From contig JAIUNH010000129.1 in NCBI GenBank assembly GCA_020161965.1, forward strand, positions 1-8,816: 8,816 bases of DNA, in the 5' to 3' direction. The stretch is from Pseudomonadota bacterium. GTDB lineage: Bacteria > Pseudomonadota > Alphaproteobacteria > CACIAM-22H2. The notes below the pieces were generated by a model. The model worked only from the letters and a program-made list of their open reading frames with translations, was not told where the DNA came from and searched no databases. Position numbers and translations under genes: made by a program. Position 1 is the first letter of the stretch, and the number at the start of each line of letters is the position of its first letter. Below, piece after piece: positions 1-6,764 of this stretch.

Positions 1-115
1 GTGCCCTCCCCGCCGCTTCGATGCGGCATTGGGACGCATAGTGGTTGTGAATTCGGCTTGACCGCAATGGAGCATTCGATCAGCCTCTTGGACAAATCGA
101 ACATAAGGCGATCCG
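1..115. other. left-edge sequence upstream of the AraC-type gene
   Basis: No gene can be supported in this stretch. Frame 2 on the + strand is open from the edge to a TGA at 59-61 and could be the last 19 codons of an upstream gene; frame 3 closes at 38-40. On the - strand an ATG at 39-37 could begin a divergent gene running off the edge, but 13 codons are too few to judge. A 6-bp inverted repeat, TTCGAT (75-80) and ATCGAA (96-101), lies just ahead of the ribosome binding site of the next gene, and TTCGAT also occurs at 17-22. The region probably carries the promoter of the AraC-type gene. Confidence 0.3.
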
Positions 116-991
116 ATGCGCGACCAGGCGATCCCCGCTTTCTGGCTGTATGGCGAACGGCGCGACGACCGTTTCCCGGACGCGCTGCATATCGAAACGC
201 TGGAGCTGCGAAGTGCGGCCTATAACTGGCGGATCCAGCCGCATCGCCATCACGACATGTTCCAGTTCATGCTGGTCGAAAAGGGCAGCGGCGAAACGCG
301 GGTCGATGGACGCGCGTATCCGCTGAAACCCGGCACGGCCGTGCTGTTGCCGCCCTTGGCGGTACACGAGTTCAAATTCCGCGCGGGCAGCGACGGGTTC
401 GTCGCCAGTGCGGCGCGCACGACGATGCTGCGCCTGCTGAAGAACGAACCGGCGGCGGCGGCGATCCTGTCCCAGCCTTCGGTCGCCACGATCCCGCGTA
501 ACGATCAGGCCTTGCGCGATCTCGGCGCGATCATGCGTTCGGCCCTCGCCGAATTCGCCGGCGGCAGGGCCAATCGCGATTTTGCCCTTTCCGCCTATGC
601 CGAGTTGATCGCGATCTGGTTCGCGCGTGCGGTGCGCCACCATGTCGCCGGTGCCAACCCCGCACCGGCGCCGCGCGCCGATCTCGTCCGCCGCTTCATC
701 GAAATGGTCGAAGCGTCGTTCCGCACGCATAAGCCGTTGACCGACTATGCCCGCGCCTTGGGCGTCTCCACGACGCATCTGACCCGGACCTGCCGCCAGA
801 TCGTCGGGCGGTCCGCCACGCAGATCATGCAGGAACGCGTGATGATCGAAGCGCGCCGCGACCTCGTCTACACGGCCCTGTCGATCTCCCAGATCGCCTT
901 CCAGCTCGGCTTCTCGGATCCCGCCTATTTCTCCCGGTTTTTCGCCACCCATGCCGGGACATCGCCGAAAACCTACCGAATGAGCGGCTAG
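116..991 (+). CDS. AraC-family transcriptional regulator with N-terminal cupin-like sensor
   Basis: A 291-residue cytoplasmic DNA-binding regulator. The N-terminal half has the AraC-type cupin arm: a His-rich stretch HRHHD at 43-47 followed by Phe-Gln, and a PGTAVLLPP segment at 72-80 ending in VHEF (83-86), the usual second cupin strand. The C-terminal 84 residues (about 208-291) form the two-HTH AraC domain. The first helix-turn-helix includes ALGVSTTHLTR. The second carries the family signature: Ile-Ala before a Gly-Phe, then DPAYFSRFF and GTSPKTYR close to the end. The N-terminal layout (IETLELRSA, then a Trp and HRHH) recalls PobR-like members that activate aromatic catabolism, but the ligand cannot be read. 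The ATG at 116 has AAGG at 105-108, seven bases upstream. It is separated from the next operon by a 169-bp AT-rich gap, so it may act on that operon or on a gene left of the window. Confidence 0.93.
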   Translation: MRDQAIPAFWLYGERRDDRFPDALHIETLELRSAAYNWRIQPHRHHDMFQFMLVEKGSGETRVDGRAYPLKPGTAVLLPPLAVHEFKFRAGSDGFVASAARTTMLRLLKNEPAAAAILSQPSVATIPRNDQALRDLGAIMRSALAEFAGGRANRDFALSAYAELIAIWFARAVRHHVAGANPAPAPRADLVRRFIEMVEASFRTHKPLTDYARALGVSTTHLTRTCRQIVGRSATQIMQERVMIEARRDLVYTALSISQIAFQLGFSDPAYFSRFFATHAGTSPKTYRMSG

Positions 992-1160
992 ACTCGGCGC
1001 CATCGGCTTGGAATCTCGACGATTTTGCTGTCTCAAGATGCATCGCAGCGCATCGAAATTTCTGCAAGATCACTTTAGAAATACATGTTAACTAATTGAT
1101 ATTATATGATTTAAAGAATCCCCCTTTTTCTGCTTCAGAATTTTATCCAATATCCAATCA
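992..1160 (+). promoter_or_regulatory. AT-rich control region upstream of the GntR-led operon
   Basis: This 169-bp gap is the only clearly non-coding and compositionally deviant block in the window. A hand count over 1071-1160 gives 24 G+C in 90 bases (about 27%), whereas the flanking genes are clearly GC-rich. It holds runs such as TAATTGATATTATATGA, which suit promoter melting, a GTTAAC palindrome at 1087-1092 that fits the loose GntR-type N-GT-N-AC-N operator pattern, the inverted repeat at 1128-1140 and a tandem TATCCAA repeat at 1144-1157. No convincing -35/-10 pair with 16-18 bp spacing was found. The hairpin-capable GATGC/GCATC pair at 1037-1054 has no following T-run, so a terminator for the AraC-type gene is not supported. 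Most likely this is the promoter and operator of the downstream operon. Confidence 0.6.
1128..1140. promoter_or_regulatory. candidate operator: TTCTG-CTT-CAGAA inverted repeat
   Basis: Two perfect 5-bp arms are separated by three bases, and the repeat is centred 27 bases ahead of the GntR-type start codon. A site here would suit autoregulation by the GntR protein or control by the AraC-type neighbour. The arms are CTG/CAG rather than the GT/AC typical of GntR-family operators, and a repeat this short could arise by chance. Confidence 0.25.
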
Positions 1161-1853
1161 ATGAACAGAGCGGCTATAGAACAGATCATCGAACGGGGCG
1201 GTAGCCGGCATCGGACGGCCACCCAATTCGTCGTCGATTGCCTGCGCGAGGCCATCGCCACCGGCGCTCTGTCCGAAGGCGAAGCCCTGGTGCAGGACGA
1301 AATCGCCGCCGCCCTCGGTATCAGCCGCACCCCCATCCGCGAAGCCCTGCGCCTGCTCGAGGCCGAAGGCTGGATCGATTTTCTGCCCCATCGCGGCGCG
1401 GTGGTCTCCACCCTCTCTTCCGACGAGATCCGCCAGATCTTCGAGATCCGCTTCGCGCTCGAATCCCTCGCCTTGCGCCAATCGGTGCCGTTGCTGGTGC
1501 CGGCCGATTTCGACCGCCTTGCCGGCATCCTGCGTGCTATGGACGGCGAAACGGATGCGGGCGCTTGGCTCGCCCTGCACCGCGAATTCCATATGGGCCT
1601 CTACACGCACGCCAACGACCGCCTGCGCCGCCTGATCGAAGAACAGCACGACGCGGTCGAACGCTATCTGCGCATCGAATTCGTCGCGATGAACACCGCC
1701 GACGACGACAGCGCCGAACACAACGCGATCCTGAACGCGTGCCGCAATGGCGATATCGACGCCGCGATCCGCCTGTTCGAGCCGCATATCGTGGGCGGCG
1801 GGGCCGATCTCGCCGAAGCGCTCGACCGGCGCCGGAAGGGAATGGCGGCATGA
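1161..1853 (+). CDS. GntR-family transcriptional regulator, FadR/FCD subgroup
   Basis: A 230-residue regulator, the usual length for the FCD subgroup. The winged HTH occupies about residues 18-75: a helix leading to ATGALSEGEAL, then LGISRTPIREALRLLEAEG at 52-70, which is the GntR recognition-helix signature. The all-helical FCD ligand domain follows (about 85-215). Its metal-site histidines are visible as H144 (REFH), H187 (EHNAIL) and H209 (EPHI). The position four residues before H144, usually Asp, is H140, so a four-His site is possible. Proteins of this group normally repress catabolic operons and release DNA when a small carboxylic acid binds. Being first in the operon, it probably controls itself and the downstream enzymes. 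The ATG at 1161 has no purine-rich ribosome binding site in front (TATCCAATCA), and the next in-frame stop upstream is at 1107-1109, so a leaderless or weakly initiated start is likely. Its TGA overlaps the next ATG. Confidence 0.95.
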   Translation: MNRAAIEQIIERGGSRHRTATQFVVDCLREAIATGALSEGEALVQDEIAAALGISRTPIREALRLLEAEGWIDFLPHRGAVVSTLSSDEIRQIFEIRFALESLALRQSVPLLVPADFDRLAGILRAMDGETDAGAWLALHREFHMGLYTHANDRLRRLIEEQHDAVERYLRIEFVAMNTADDDSAEHNAILNACRNGDIDAAIRLFEPHIVGGGADLAEALDRRRKGMAA

Positions 1854-3040
1854 GCCTCGACATCGCCCGTTTGCGCGCCGACACGCCCGGCACGGCCGAC
1901 CTAATCCATTTCAACAACGCGGGCTGCGCTTTGCCACCGCGCGAAGTCGTCGACGCGATGACCGATTATCTGCGTCTGGAGATGGAGATCGGCGGTTACG
2001 AAACGGCCGCGCGCATGAAGACGCGGCTCGATCGTCCCTATTCGGCCCTCGCCGAGTTGCTGAACGCGCATGCCGACGAAATCGCTATTTTGGAGAACGC
2101 GACGCGCGCCTGGGACATGGCGTTCTACGCCGTGCGGATGGCGCCGGGCGACCGCGTGCTGACGACGCGCACGGAGTATTGCAGCAACTACATCGCCTTC
2201 CTGCAACGCGCGCGCCGCGACGGCATCGAAATCGACGTGGCGCCGAGCCTCGACAACGGCGATGTCGACCTCGCCGCGTTCGAGAAATTGATCGGTCCGC
2301 GCACCAAGCTGATCGCGATCACCCATGTCGCGACCAGCGGCGGCTTGGTCAATCCCGCCGCCGCGATCGGTGCCATCGCCAAGCGCGCGAACGTGCCCTA
2401 TCTGCTCGACGCCTGCCAATCGGTCGGGCAGATGGCGATCGATGTCGAAGCGATCGGCTGCGACATGCTGTCGGCGACGGCGCGCAAATTCCTGCGCGGC
2501 CCTCGCGGCATCGGCTTCCTTTACGTGCGCCGCGCGATCCTCGATCGCCTCGATCCGCCCTTCCTCGACGATTTCGCGGCCGATTGGTACGCCGACGGCG
2601 ATTACCGTTTGCGCGCCGATGCGCGGCGTTTCGAAACGCCCGAATGCAGCTTTGCCGCGAAGGTCGGGTTCGGCGTGGCGCTCGACTACGCGCTCGCTTT
2701 GCCGATGGCGGAAATCGAAACGCGCGTCGCCGCCCTCGCCGCCGCGTTGCGCGCGCGCCTTGGCGATGTGCCGGGTGTGGCGATCCAGGATCGCGGCACG
2801 CGGCGCTGCGGCATCGTGACCTTCACCAAGACGGGCATCCCGGCGCCCGCAATGAAGGCCATGCTTGCGGAACGCAAGATCAACGTCACCGTTTCGGTCG
2901 CGGAAGCCACGCGCCTCGATCTCATCCCGCGCGGTATCGATAAAATGATCCGCGCCTCGATCCACTACTACAACACCGAGGACGAGATCGCGCGTTTTGC
3001 CGAAGCCGTGGAAGCCATGGCATTGGAGCACGCGCGATGA
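1850..3040 (+). CDS. PLP-dependent class V aminotransferase-fold enzyme (EgtE/NifS/isopenicillin-N-epimerase-like)
   Basis: A 396-residue fold-type I PLP enzyme. The start is the ATG at 1850, overlapping the regulator's TGA as ATGA and preceded by a good site GGAAGGGAA (1834-1842). The N-terminus has the NNAGCALPP segment (22-30). PLP-contacting residues are visible: H159 in THVATSGG, D187 and Q190 in LLDACQSVGQ, and the Schiff-base K213 in ARKFLRGPRG. The C-terminal small domain ends with RASIHYYNTEDEI. Class V members include cysteine desulfurases, C-S lyases, epimerases and some aminotransferases. In SufS/NifS the residue before the lysine is His; here it is R212, and the RKFLRGPRG form with the IGGYE motif near residue 47 resembles EgtE-like sulfoxide/C-S lyases more than true desulfurases. 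No other ergothioneine gene is nearby, so a C-S lyase or deaminating role on an imported amino acid conjugate is inferred, not shown. It is probably the key enzyme of the operon. Confidence 0.92.
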   Translation: MSLDIARLRADTPGTADLIHFNNAGCALPPREVVDAMTDYLRLEMEIGGYETAARMKTRLDRPYSALAELLNAHADEIAILENATRAWDMAFYAVRMAPGDRVLTTRTEYCSNYIAFLQRARRDGIEIDVAPSLDNGDVDLAAFEKLIGPRTKLIAITHVATSGGLVNPAAAIGAIAKRANVPYLLDACQSVGQMAIDVEAIGCDMLSATARKFLRGPRGIGFLYVRRAILDRLDPPFLDDFAADWYADGDYRLRADARRFETPECSFAAKVGFGVALDYALALPMAEIETRVAALAAALRARLGDVPGVAIQDRGTRRCGIVTFTKTGIPAPAMKAMLAERKINVTVSVAEATRLDLIPRGIDKMIRASIHYYNTEDEIARFAEAVEAMALEHAR

Positions 3041-3453
3041 CCGACGCCGCCAAATTGCGCGCCCTGATGGCGTCGTCGCCCTTCCACGACTTCCTCGGGC
3101 TCGAATTGCTCGACCTCGATCCGGCCGGTCCGTCGGTGACGCTCGGCGCCAAATGGCGCCCGGGTTTCGAGCGCGAGCTTGGTTCCAAGCAGTGGCACGG
3201 CGGCGTGCTCGCCGCGGTGATCGATATCGCGGGCGCCTATGCCGCCTTCGCCAAAACCGGTCGCGGCCTGCCGACGGTCGATCTGCGCATCGATTATATG
3301 CGCCCCGCCATCGACACCGATTTGCGCGCCGAAGCGAAGGCCCTGCGTACGGGCCGCACGCTCGGCACGGTCGATGTGGCGCTGCGCGACAAGAATGGGG
3401 CGATCGTCGCCGCCGGGCGCGGCACTTACTTCACGCAAACGGTGTCCGCATGA
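3037..3453 (+). CDS. PaaI-like hotdog-fold thioesterase
   Basis: A 138-residue single hotdog domain, the normal size for PaaI/4HBT-type acyl-CoA thioesterases, which hydrolyse acyl-CoA or related thioesters in the cytoplasm. The central-helix signature is WHGGVLAAVIDIAG at 53-66, with H54-Gly-Gly before the helix and D63 within it as the likely catalytic acid. The C-terminal strands read TVDLRIDYMRPA and then GRGTYF near the end. The ATG at 3037 overlaps the upstream TGA as ATGA and has GGAG at 3025-3028, eight bases away. Its place in the middle of the operon suggests it releases an acid from a CoA-bound intermediate or clears a dead-end thioester. Substrate specificity cannot be deduced. 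Confidence 0.9.
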   Translation: MTDAAKLRALMASSPFHDFLGLELLDLDPAGPSVTLGAKWRPGFERELGSKQWHGGVLAAVIDIAGAYAAFAKTGRGLPTVDLRIDYMRPAIDTDLRAEAKALRTGRTLGTVDVALRDKNGAIVAAGRGTYFTQTVSA

Positions 3454-4082
3454 CCGTCTATCTCGACCATATTCTGTGGGGCACGCCGGATCTTTCCGCC
3501 GGCGAAAAACTGTTCGAGCAATTATCGGGCGTCAAACCCGGCAAGGGCGGCATCCATGACGGCTTCGGCACACGCAATTCGCTGCTGTCGATGGGCGAGG
3601 ATTTGTTCTTTGAAATTATCGCGCCCGATCCCGCACAAAATTTGAACGGCAATCGCGGCGGTCGTCTGGCAAAACTCGCCGGTCCGGGCCTCACGGCGCT
3701 CAGCGTACGTTCGGACGATCTGCCCGCGATGGAAGCGGCGGCGAAGAAGCTGGGGCTGCCGGTGCGCGGCCCCATCCCCGGCGGGCGTACGCGAACGGAT
3801 GGCGTGCGGCTCAATTGGGAAATCCTCTATTTCGGCGAAGGCCAGGATGCGGACATGATTCCTTTCGCGATCGACTGGAAAGGCTCGCCCCATCCCGCGA
3901 GTACCACGCCGGGCGGCATCGGTTTCAAATCGGTAGTCGCGTTGCATCCGGATAGCGAGCGCCTGTCGGCGATCTACAAAGCGCTCGGCATTCCGGTGCC
4001 TGTGCTGCGCGGCGATCGCGCCGGTTTCCAAGCCGTGCTGACGAGCCCTCGCGGCGATATCACTTTAACGACGGCGGCCTGA
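3450..4082 (+). CDS. glyoxalase-like VOC-superfamily protein
   Basis: A 210-residue protein of the vicinal-oxygen-chelate superfamily, closest in pattern to the glyoxalase-like (Glyoxalase_3) group. It opens with YLDHILWGTPDL (4-15), where H7 is the typical first metal ligand. GTRNSLLSMG (40-49) and then LFFEIIAPDP (52-61) supply E55 at the usual second-ligand position. A second beta-alpha-beta module covers about residues 145-210 (GGIGFKSVVALHP to the end), giving the paired-module layout. Members bind a divalent metal and act as lyases, isomerases or dioxygenases, but this group is mostly uncharacterised. The start at 3450 overlaps the thioesterase stop as ATGA and has no strong ribosome binding site, consistent with translational coupling. 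The open frame continues upstream of 3450, but that part lies inside the thioesterase gene and does not resemble a protein. Confidence 0.88.
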   Translation: MTVYLDHILWGTPDLSAGEKLFEQLSGVKPGKGGIHDGFGTRNSLLSMGEDLFFEIIAPDPAQNLNGNRGGRLAKLAGPGLTALSVRSDDLPAMEAAAKKLGLPVRGPIPGGRTRTDGVRLNWEILYFGEGQDADMIPFAIDWKGSPHPASTTPGGIGFKSVVALHPDSERLSAIYKALGIPVPVLRGDRAGFQAVLTSPRGDITLTTAA

Positions 4083-4085
4083 CCC

Positions 4086-5099
4086 ATGCGCGCCGTCGTC
4101 ATTCACGAACATGGCGGGATCGACCGGCTGACCTATACGCCGGATTATCGCGATCCGCCGTTCGGCGAAGGCGACGTGCTGGTGCGCGTGCGCGCCTGCA
4201 CGCTGAACTATCACGACGTGTTCACGCGGCGCGGCATGCCGGGCATCAAGATCCCGCTGCCGTTGATCATGGGCATCGATGCGGCGGGCGATATCGCCAA
4301 AGTCGGGCCGGGCGTCACGGGCTTCAAGCCCGGCGACCGCGTGCTGATCGATCCGATCAATCGCGTTCAACGCGGCTTCATGGGCGAAACCTTCGATGGC
4401 GGTCTCGCCGAACTGGTGCGCGTGCCCGCCCATATGTGCATCCCCTTGCCCGCGTCGATCGGCTATGCCGAGGCGGCGGCTTTGCCCACCGCCTATGGCA
4501 CCGCGCATCGCATGATCCTGGATCGCGGCAAGCTGAAGGCCGGCGAGACGATCCTGATCTTGGGCGCGTCGGGCGGTGTGGGCACATGCTGCGTACAACT
4601 CGCCAAGCGCGCTGGCGCAAAAGTGATCGTCGCAGCATCGAGCCAGGACAAGCTCGACCGTCTGAAGGCGCTGGGTGCGGATGTCGGTATTGACTACGCC
4701 ACGCAGGATTTCGTCGCCGAATGCCATCGCCAATTCGGCCGCGCGCGCGTGGCCAAAAAAGACGAAGGCGGCATCGACGTCGTGGTGAATTTCACCGGCG
4801 GCGACACCTGGACCAAGGCGCTGCGGACCTTGCGCCGCGACGGGCGCATGCTGACCTGTGGTGCGACCGCCGGCTACGATCCGAAGGAAGACATCCGTTA
4901 TATCTGGACGTTCGAGCTCAACATCGTCGGCTCCAACGGCTGGTCGCGCGAGGACGTGACCGCGCTGCTCGCCATGCTGGGCGACGGCACGCTCGAGCCC
5001 GTATTGCATCCCGAGAGATTCCCGCTGGAACGCGCAGCCGACGCGATGCGCGTGCTGGAGGAACGCAAGAGCTTCGGCAAAGTGGTGATCGAACCATGA
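4086..5099 (+). CDS. MDR-family NAD(P)H-dependent oxidoreductase, quinone-oxidoreductase-like
   Basis: A 337-residue medium-chain dehydrogenase/reductase. The N-terminal GroES-like domain has LNYHD at 40-44, GID at 63-65 and PGDRV at 82-86. The Rossmann nucleotide-binding domain has the LGASGGVG loop at 159-166. Zinc-dependent alcohol dehydrogenases carry Cys and GHE at the first two sites; here the equivalents are N41 and GID, and the four-cysteine structural zinc lobe (about 89-105) is missing, so this should be a zinc-free quinone or enoyl reductase type. It would reduce an activated double bond or carbonyl with NAD(P)H in the cytoplasm. The start is three bases after the VOC stop, with no obvious ribosome binding site of its own. 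The gene closes the enzyme block. Annotation pipelines may label it zinc-binding alcohol dehydrogenase, which the residues do not support. Confidence 0.93.
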   Translation: MRAVVIHEHGGIDRLTYTPDYRDPPFGEGDVLVRVRACTLNYHDVFTRRGMPGIKIPLPLIMGIDAAGDIAKVGPGVTGFKPGDRVLIDPINRVQRGFMGETFDGGLAELVRVPAHMCIPLPASIGYAEAAALPTAYGTAHRMILDRGKLKAGETILILGASGGVGTCCVQLAKRAGAKVIVAASSQDKLDRLKALGADVGIDYATQDFVAECHRQFGRARVAKKDEGGIDVVVNFTGGDTWTKALRTLRRDGRMLTCGATAGYDPKEDIRYIWTFELNIVGSNGWSREDVTALLAMLGDGTLEPVLHPERFPLERAADAMRVLEERKSFGKVVIEP

Positions 5100-5212
5100 C
5101 CGCAACGCTTGCGCGCATTGACCGAGTTTCGCGTCCGGTCCAATCTTTGCTTTCACCCGTATTCATCTTCATCCCGGGCGCGTGCGCCCATACAAACGGA
5201 GAGCTGCGATGA
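5096..5212 (+). CDS. possible small ORF (38 aa) bridging the enzyme and transporter genes
   Basis: An open frame begins with an ATG overlapping the TGA of the MDR gene (ATGA at 5096-5099) and ends with a TGA overlapping the ATG of the binding-protein gene (ATGA at 5209-5212). It fills the gap exactly, in the same junction style as the rest of the operon. The predicted peptide is mildly hydrophobic in its middle (LLSPVFIFIPG) and matches nothing I recognise. Codons such as TCT, TCA, ACA, GGA, CGA and GTA are unusual next to the neighbours. That argues for chance or for a leader whose translation matters more than its product. Confidence 0.2.
   Translation: MTATLARIDRVSRPVQSLLSPVFIFIPGACAHTNGELR
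5176..5208 (+). promoter_or_regulatory. leader hairpin and ribosome binding site of the binding-protein gene
   Basis: GGGCG (5176-5180) and CGCCC (5185-5189) form a perfect 5-bp stem with a CGTG loop. It is followed by an A-rich spacer and a strong site GGAGAG (5198-5203), five bases before the ATG at 5209. That site fixes the start in preference to the in-frame GTG at 5182. The stem has no T-run after it, so it is not a normal intrinsic terminator; a 5'-leader stem that stabilises the message is more plausible. A TTGACC at 5119-5124 could be a -35 element, but the matching -10 (around CAATCT, 5141-5146) is poor. Confidence 0.45.
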
Positions 5213-6753
5213 GAGTCCTCGCCAAAGCCTTCGCCGGGTTCCTCATGCTCGCGGCGGTCGCTACCGCCGCCGACGCGAAGACCCTGCGCATCAACGTGAC
5301 CGGCGATCCCGCGATGCTGGATCCCATCACGTATTCGGAACTCGTGGCCGGGCGCGTGCTGCGCAACGTCTACGAAGGCTTCACCGATTTCACGCCGGAC
5401 GGAAAGATCGTCAACGTGCTGGCGGAATCCTGGACCGCCCTGCCGGGCGAGCACGGCTTCCGCTTCAATCTGCGCAAGAACGTGAAGTTCCATTCGGGCC
5501 GCGCCTTCACCGCGAAGGACGTGAAATACACGCTTGAGCAGCTCGCGGCCCCCGACACGAAGGCAGGCATCGGGGCCGGTTACGTCGCGCGCATCGTCGG
5601 CATCGACGACGTGAAGGGCGGCAAGAGCAAAGAACTCTCCGGCGTCAAGATCATCGACGACAACACGGTCGAGATCCGCTTCACGAAGCCCGACGTGCTG
5701 TTCCCGATCTATCCGATCTGGTTCATGGATTCGGGCATCGTCGCCGACAAGGGCGCCGATTGGGTGCGCAGTGTTTCGGCCGGTACGGGCCCGTTCAAGT
5801 TCAAGGAATGGCATCGCGGCGCGTTCGTCGAGATCGACGCCAATAAGGATTACTGGGGCAACAAGGCGAAGATCGACGCCGTGCGCTTCCTGGTGATCCC
5901 TAACGGCGACACGGCGCTGGCGCAATACGAAGCGGGCGAGCTCGACGTGCTCGACGTGCAGGAAAGCACCATCCGCCGCGTGATGCGCGACGCGAGCAAG
6001 GAAAAGGAACGCCAGGTCGTGCCGCGCGCACAGTCCCGGTTCCTCGCCATGAACCCGCTGGTCTACGCGCCGTTCAAGGACAAGCGCGTGCGCGAAGCGA
6101 TCTCGCTGACCATCAACCGCGACGGCATGATCCGCGGCTTCTACGACAACGCGGCCTTCCAGCTGCACGGCGTCACCACGCCGGGCGTGGCGGGCTATTT
6201 CAACGACCTGCCCAAGCCCAAATACGATCCGGAAGCCGCGAAGAAGCTGCTGGCCGAAGCGGGCTTCCCGGGCGGGCGCGGCCTGCCGCCGATCGACATC
6301 TCGTCCACCGCCGTGTTCAAGGACGAGTTGACCTACTACGCCAACGAGCTGAACCGCACGCTGGGCATGCAGGTCAATGTCAACGTCGTCGAGCGCGCCA
6401 CGTTCATCCGCGCGATGAACGCGGGCGAAGTCGCGTTCTTCCCCTGGGGTTGGACCTCCGGCTATCCGGACGCGATGTATTACCTCGAACAGATGTGGCA
6501 CTCGAAGAGCCCGTATAATCGCGGCCGCTGGTTCAACGCGAAATACGACGCGCTGATCGACGAAGCGACCGCGACGGTCGACGACGCCAAGCGCTTCCAG
6601 CTCTACCGTCAGGCGGAGGTCGTCTACATCGAAGACTTCGGCGCCGCTCCGCTGCCGATGGTCGCGGCGATCGCACTGGTCAAACCGAACGTCACGAACG
6701 CGCGCGCGACGCCGTTCGGGTTCGACCGCTTCGTGTTCGCCGAAATCAAGTAA
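5209..6753 (+). CDS. ABC transporter periplasmic substrate-binding protein (SBP_bac_5, peptide/nickel type)
   Basis: A 514-residue binding protein of the Dpp/Opp cluster, normal length for the family. The start at 5209 gives a clean Sec signal peptide: MRVLAK, a hydrophobic core to about residue 20, and an AxA-type site at A21-D22-A23, so the mature protein starts near K24. There is no lipobox cysteine, so it should be a soluble periplasmic protein. Family landmarks are AMLDPITYSE soon after the cleavage site, the FHSGRAFTAKDVKYT segment, GTGPFKFKEW at 192-201, the YWGNKAKIDAVRF segment, DKRVREAISLTINRD near residue 300 and the WGWTSGYPD ligand-loop region. These proteins bind peptides, glutathione, opines, nickel-chelates or sugars. 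The specificity here is unknown, but its position after the enzyme block suggests it captures the pathway substrate. It may be transcribed with the enzymes or from a weak promoter in the gap. Confidence 0.95.
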   Translation: MRVLAKAFAGFLMLAAVATAADAKTLRINVTGDPAMLDPITYSELVAGRVLRNVYEGFTDFTPDGKIVNVLAESWTALPGEHGFRFNLRKNVKFHSGRAFTAKDVKYTLEQLAAPDTKAGIGAGYVARIVGIDDVKGGKSKELSGVKIIDDNTVEIRFTKPDVLFPIYPIWFMDSGIVADKGADWVRSVSAGTGPFKFKEWHRGAFVEIDANKDYWGNKAKIDAVRFLVIPNGDTALAQYEAGELDVLDVQESTIRRVMRDASKEKERQVVPRAQSRFLAMNPLVYAPFKDKRVREAISLTINRDGMIRGFYDNAAFQLHGVTTPGVAGYFNDLPKPKYDPEAAKKLLAEAGFPGGRGLPPIDISSTAVFKDELTYYANELNRTLGMQVNVNVVERATFIRAMNAGEVAFFPWGWTSGYPDAMYYLEQMWHSKSPYNRGRWFNAKYDALIDEATATVDDAKRFQLYRQAEVVYIEDFGAAPLPMVAAIALVKPNVTNARATPFGFDRFVFAEIK

Positions 6754-6764
6754 GGTCAGGGAAA

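Noticed and set aside
1..225. 74-codon + strand frame at the left edge
   Set aside because: It overlaps the AraC-type gene for over 100 bases, has no recognisable motif and no supporting start signal.
80..1036. Long - strand open frame opposite the AraC-type gene
   Set aside because: Same shadow effect; the + strand frame carries a full AraC signature and a ribosome binding site.
1037..1054. GATGC/GCATC hairpin as terminator of the AraC-type gene
   Set aside because: Only five pairs, an eight-base loop and no T-run; not convincing as an intrinsic terminator.
1238..1849. Upstream extension of the class V enzyme frame, giving a 600-residue protein
   Set aside because: The extension runs out of frame inside the GntR gene, is Arg/Pro-rich and has no domain. 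The ATG at 1850 has a good ribosome binding site and matches the family N-terminus.
4086..5099. Zinc-dependent alcohol dehydrogenase
   Set aside because: The catalytic Cys and GHE positions are replaced by N41 and GID, and the four-cysteine structural zinc lobe is absent.
5176..5189. GC hairpin as an intrinsic terminator separating enzymes from transporter
   Set aside because: The stem is short and followed by ATACAAAC rather than a T-run, and it lies immediately before the ribosome binding site.
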